Assembly (NCBI RefSeq): GCF_964275005.1
Contig: NW_027307674.1
Coordinates: forward strand, 62,001-126,000
DNA length: 64,000 nt
From: Diadema setosum
Lineage: Eukaryota > Echinodermata > Echinoidea > Diadematoida > Diadematidae
Reading direction: 5' to 3'
The notes beneath the pieces are model-generated. The model had not been told where the DNA came from and ran no database searches. It worked only from the letters and a program-made list of their open reading frames with translations. This document shows positions 60,601 to 64,000 of the stretch, in pieces. The translations under genes and the position numbers were made by a program. The stretch's first letter is position 1, and each line of letters starts with the position of its first letter.

Positions 60601-63600
60601 TTGCACTGTATATCACCATTGACGCGCGCGCGGAATTTCAACTTTAACGGACCCGTATGACGTCATATTGAGTCAGATTGACTTGAAACTTGGTAGAAAT
60701 ATTCCATGACATTTTAGGCATCCGGTAAGTGTAAAAAAACGGGAAATTTCTATTGCATATGAGCTGTGTGTGCGTATATGCGCGCGCGCGTATGCGTCCG
60801 TCCGATTTTTTCAATTTTTCAAAAAATGCTCCAAATGGTCTGAAACGTGTGCGACAAAAAAAAAAAAGCTCGATTGGAGGATACAAATTTTTCAACGCGC
60901 GCGTACGCGCACGTTTTAAGGGTATAGATGAATTTTGAGAATACGAGTAGAATCAGCTTGACTTGAACTATATGTGACCGTGCACCTCAAAACGAACATA
61001 AAGTCGCACACACTGATTTTGCGTGAGGACTGAAAATAAGTGAAATGGGTCAACCTAGCCGAACTTGACTTTCTCATGTTTTCTGAAAGAGCAACTCTTC
61101 TTTTACATTATGCTAAAATTTGGAATCATAAAACGGGCAGGAAAGTGTGTTTTTTTAGCAGTTTATCTCGAACATTTTTGGTAGAATAGTGTGATTAGGT
61201 GTGTCTTTAGAATCCCTTTTTCATTTCCGAAAAACCTTGTCCACACTCTTCACTTTCAACTTTGATGACTTTTGAAGGGATAGTGCTACTGCTTTGAAAG
61301 TTGGCATTAATTATGGACAGAATGTGTTAATGAGGCATGCTTAATTTCAGTTTAATCTGATAATCCCTTCATTGTTGTTACTCTGGTGGTTTACTTCCTG
61401 TTTTTTGTCCCATTCATCGCACAGCCAGCACGGTTTGGTAAAGATTAAGCGCTTGAATAGACACTGTACTTCAGAGCCTCTTTTCTCAGTTCACACTTTT
61501 CCTGAGTTTGTGCTTTCTTTCCAATATTTAGATAGGTTAGGAGAGTCCATTTGATTTGAGTTATACATCATTTTAAAGCTTAAAGTCTGCTCTTTCAGAA
61601 TATGGTCTTAACTAAAAATTCATGTCTGGCGACGTTTTGTTTGTTTTGAGGTGCAGGGTCACATATGTGACGTAAATTTCATTGAAAAATTCCATTCCAT
61701 TAATGAGATTTGCATGAAAATGTGTTTTCATATAATGACGTCATAGTGACGTCACGGTCGACTGATCACTATGATTTTATAAAATGTGTCGTCTTTGGGA
61801 CATGATACATATATGGCATAAATTTGAAATTGATAGGAAGAGCACTTTCTGAGCTAATCGATACACAACTTTTGAGGAGAAATAAAGAAGAAGAAGAAGA
61901 ACACCCAAAGAATCAGTACAGATACAGACGGTGATCCGAGAGGATACTCGGATCACCTAATAAAAACAAAAATGGATAAAAATACGTATTGGTAAAACTT
62001 TGAAATTTCAAGAGTGTGACATTTTGAGAGGCATAACTTTGTTCACTCATACATTCATATGCCAAAGTTCATAAAGATATCTTAAGCCATTTCAGACATA
62101 TGTAGAAAAAAAAAGTGAACCTTTTATATTTTCACACTTTTGGCTTTTTTTTCTTTACATTTGACCATGGTCCAAAACAAAAAAATACCTTGACGCATTG
62201 AATACATATGAGTGAAGAAGTGCAATGTCAAGAATTTGACCATGAACTTTTACCTTTATCATGTGCAAAAAAAAAAAAAAAAAAAAAAAAAAACTTGACT
62301 GGCACAACTTTGTTCACTCATTCAGTCATATACCAAATTTCATTAGGATACCTCAAACTGTGTTGAAGTTTTGCTGTCCACAAAACTGAATACAGACGCA
62401 CGAAAGAGCGGACGGACTGACAACCCGAAGACATAATGCCTCCGGCGACACTGTGTGGCGGAGGCATAAAAACTGAGAAAGTTAGGTCAATCCACATATG
62501 TATGATTTGTAGTAACAAAATGTTATTACCACGGTAACATACTTCCTCACACTCACGCGATACTGAAGAAAGAGGCGTCTACAACCGCCATACGTGCCAC
62601 ATTTGGCGTCAATTGCTCAAGAAAGCGAAGGAGTAGTTCAATTCACAAGATGTTGCAACATCTTGTGAATCGAACCGACTGATCGACCAACTGTCGGGCC
62701 AACCGACCTCACAGTAATTGATAAAAATCATACCCTCATACACACTATGTGCATGATTTGTGGGTGGGTAGAATGAATGCACCAAACGTGACCTTGCATC
62801 ACAAAACCAACAAAAGTTGCACATCTTGATTTTACGTAAGAACTCAAGACCACTTTTCATGACTTGAAATCATTTACACACTCCTAACCATCAACTCCAA
62901 AAACTTTAAAAGGATTATGCTACTGCTTCAAAAGTTAGCAGTAATCATGGACAGAATGTATCTATAGGTAATGTTTAATTTCAACTTAATCTGATAATCC
63001 CTTCATTGCTATTGCTCCGATGGTATACATTTATGTTTTGTCCCTTTCATCGCACAGCTATCACGGCTTGGAAGAGATTAAACGCTTGAATAACCCTGTA
63101 CTTATTCAGAGCCTCTTTTCTCAGTTCACGCTTCTCCAGAGTTTACGATTTCTTGCTCTCGTTTAAATTCGTCCATTTTGATTGAGTTATACATCATTTT
63201 AAAGCCTAGATTCTGCTTTTTTCAGAATCTGTTCTTACCTAAAAATTCGTGTCTCGGGTGTTTTTGTTCGTTTTGTGATGCAAGGTCACAAATAGTCCTT
63301 AAACGTCTCATGCAACACTATATTCTGAGAAACGTTGAAATCTTGATCATTGGCTCTACCTTAATGACCTATACAACTGTATACCCCATCACTGCAATTG
63401 AGTCCGGTATACCATAACTGTAGACCTTCGCAGAAGACATTTCACACCTGTTCGTGTCATGATATAATATGATAGGTCGAATTTCCGAACGGACTACCCG
63501 CAATATGTGCTATTAACACAGCTCTTTCGGTCAAGTGCTAAATGTTTACATTAATTAATACTTACTGCACTCCTCCTGAAGTCGTTTAAATATGTGCTCG

Positions 63601-63733
63601 TTAACAGAGAAGTCTTTCATTCCCCTATTGTCGATCAAGTCAATTTTCCCAGTTAATGTGTGATGGAAGCGAAGTTTCGTCATCCCTCCTCCACGTTGCT
63701 TTTGCCCTTCTTCTGTCACAATGGAATATTCTC
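53307..63733 (-). CDS. Gene C: IFI44-like GTPase receptor homologue, last four coding exons; 5' half outside window
   Basis: Exons in order: 63566-63733 (G3), 56730-56817 (beta strand), 55210-55277 (68 nt), 53307-53608 (G4 and stop). Phases (1,1,2,1) and borders equal those of gene B exons 6-9. The P-loop, TM and Ig exons must lie right of base 64000, so an Ig ectodomain is inferred from its relatives, not seen. Motifs: DNRG at G3, EECHCAVFVYRD, ITHKN at the G4 place (no Asp there), MFENYT. A minus-strand AATAAA lies at 52771-52776, about 530 bases past the stop and at the edge of a MITE. The frames are open, so the gene looks functional. Confidence 0.8.
55210..55277 (-). CDS. Gene C: 68-nt GTPase helix exon
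   Basis: 68 nt as in gene B, phase 2 to 1. Reads DIARNAATTFIRRFSEMVRD plus NL. Acceptor CTCTTTCAG, donor T|GTAAGTAT. The match in length and phase to 29029-29096 is the main support for this short exon. Confidence 0.78.
56730..56817 (-). CDS. Gene C: GTPase core beta-strand exon
   Basis: 88 nt, phase 1 in and 2 out, one residue longer than in gene B. Reads GKRSINPSERVERSKDEECH then CAVFVYRD. It shares ECHCAVFVYR exactly with gene B. Acceptor TTCGCAG, donor AG|GTGAGAG. Confidence 0.82.
57161..57408. mobile_element. MITE family 3, copy in gene C intron
   Basis: Matches 31214-31462 over its whole length in the same orientation, with ends GGAGTTTGGTCGCAAAAACC and CGGTTTTTGCGAACAAACTC. It is inserted at the end of a long AT run. 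Confidence 0.78.
57412..57564. repeat. Long near-perfect foldback
   Basis: The arms (about 57412-57483 and 57491-57564) are inverses with only one or two differences, e.g. AGATGTCGCATGAAGCTGGC against GCCGGCTTCATGCGACATCT. The centre is about 7 bases. Confidence 0.85.
57616..57669. repeat. TA microsatellite
   Basis: Uninterrupted TA run in the gene C intron. A similar run at 57121-57158 sits beside the MITE family 3 copy. Confidence 0.95.
59250..60215. repeat. Direct duplication, unit about 560 bp
   Basis: GAAACATTTATGACCTTTGA, AATAATGTACGTGACATGAA, AAAGTCTCAGCTACAACATA and GTGAGCTAGTGCTCGATAAA occur in the same order from about 59260 and again from about 59830. The copies are diverged. Confidence 0.75.
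60973..61664. mobile_element. GTGACC-family MITE in gene C intron
   Basis: TGTGACCGTGCACCTCAAAA at the left and its inverse ending GGTGCAGGGTCACA at the right. Opposite orientation to 18567-19266. Confidence 0.78.
62360..62472. repeat. Repeat end with GCCTCCGGCGAC palindrome
   Basis: ATGCCTCCGGCGACACTGTG and the following TGGCGGAGGCAT form an inverted pair after a GGACGGACTGACAACCCGAA stretch. A related piece (CCGCCACGAAGTGTCGCCGG) occurs at about 25932. Probably one end of an interspersed repeat. Confidence 0.45.
62788..63290. mobile_element. GTGACC-family MITE, shortened copy
   Basis: Ends GTGACCTTGCATCACAAAAC and GTTTTGTGATGCAAGGTCAC, written across the inverted repeats. About 500 bp, with part of the left half missing relative to other copies. 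Confidence 0.7.
63566..63733 (-). CDS. Gene C: GTPase switch/G3 exon
   Basis: 168 nt, phase 1 to 1, two residues longer than the gene B exon. Reads EYSIVTEEG, a Gly-rich loop, MTKLRFHHTL, then IDLIDNRGMKD with the DxxG motif, ending LQEEC before A|GTAAGTAT. The next exon is 6.7 kb away because a transposon cluster fills the intron. Confidence 0.85.
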
Positions 63734-64000
63734 CTGTCCATACACAGACCACAAACATTGCAAGTTTTATGGATTTGTACAGAACCAACTTTTCTTTTTT
63801 TCTTTCTCTCTCTCTCTCTCTCTCTCTCTTTAATCTCCGAACGATTAAACTACTATCCTCGACCCTAAGCATTATGTGCATTTGGAGTGGTGTCTCAAGT
63901 GTTGTCTACGGATGAAGTATAACTGAAATTGCATATACCATGCGAAAAAGTTTCACTTTGAATATATACAAAATCGCTAGACAGATAACTCTTGATTAAA

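Larger units (their letters stand above)
59073..61961. mobile_element. Probable 2.9-kb TIR element in gene C intron
   Basis: ATTAGGTGATCCGA at the left and TCGGATCACCTAAT at the right are inverse. Between them lie a direct duplication of about 560 bp and a GTGACC-family MITE (60973-61664). The terminal repeat is only 14 bases, so the limits are tentative. Confidence 0.45.

Overview
The window is animal nuclear DNA, AT-rich, with long introns, dense microsatellites, palindromic MITEs, TIR transposons and LINE 3' ends. A non-vertebrate deuterostome, most likely an echinoderm, fits best. The grounds are the gene family, the abundance of short TIR elements, the TAGGCCTA-rich repeats and short TTAGGG-type tracts. 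No species is claimed. I saw no bacterial, organellar, rRNA, tRNA or CRISPR features.

The coding content is one tandem family on the minus strand, rebuilt by hand from splice sites, reading phase and comparison of copies. Each member encodes a predicted single-pass membrane protein: signal peptide, one or more immunoglobulin (Ig) domains, a transmembrane helix, and a cytoplasmic GTPase resembling the interferon-induced IFI44/IFI44L family. Gene A starts at 13459 and runs left off the window. It has two V-set Ig exons, one C-type Ig exon, a TM exon and the P-loop exon; its remaining GTPase exons lie beyond base 1. Gene B (41275 to 27040) is complete: nine coding exons with consistent phases, about 440 residues, one V-set domain. 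Gene C enters from the right edge (its 5' half is outside) and shows the last four GTPase exons, ending at 53307.

All introns from the signal-peptide exon through the P-loop/G3 junction are phase 1, so Ig, TM and linker exons are symmetric modules that can be gained or lost without shifting frame. Genes A and B differ in exactly that way (three Ig exons against one). The GTPase exons are conserved in order, phase and nearly in length.

The DNA between genes is largely mobile. A 4.7-kb TIR element (19620-24286) and a 1.85-kb TIR element (24445-26296) lie between A and B. A 5.1-kb TIR element (44655-49798) lies between B and C. A probable 2.9-kb element (59073-61961) sits in the largest visible intron of C. 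Several MITE families recur, one copy carrying another element inside it, and three truncated LINE 3' ends are recognisable.

Together the genes suggest a locus of surface Ig receptors with a built-in IFI44-like GTPase. Recognition outside and GTP-dependent action inside, probably in immunity, is inference; domain content, splice structure and phase are read from the sequence.
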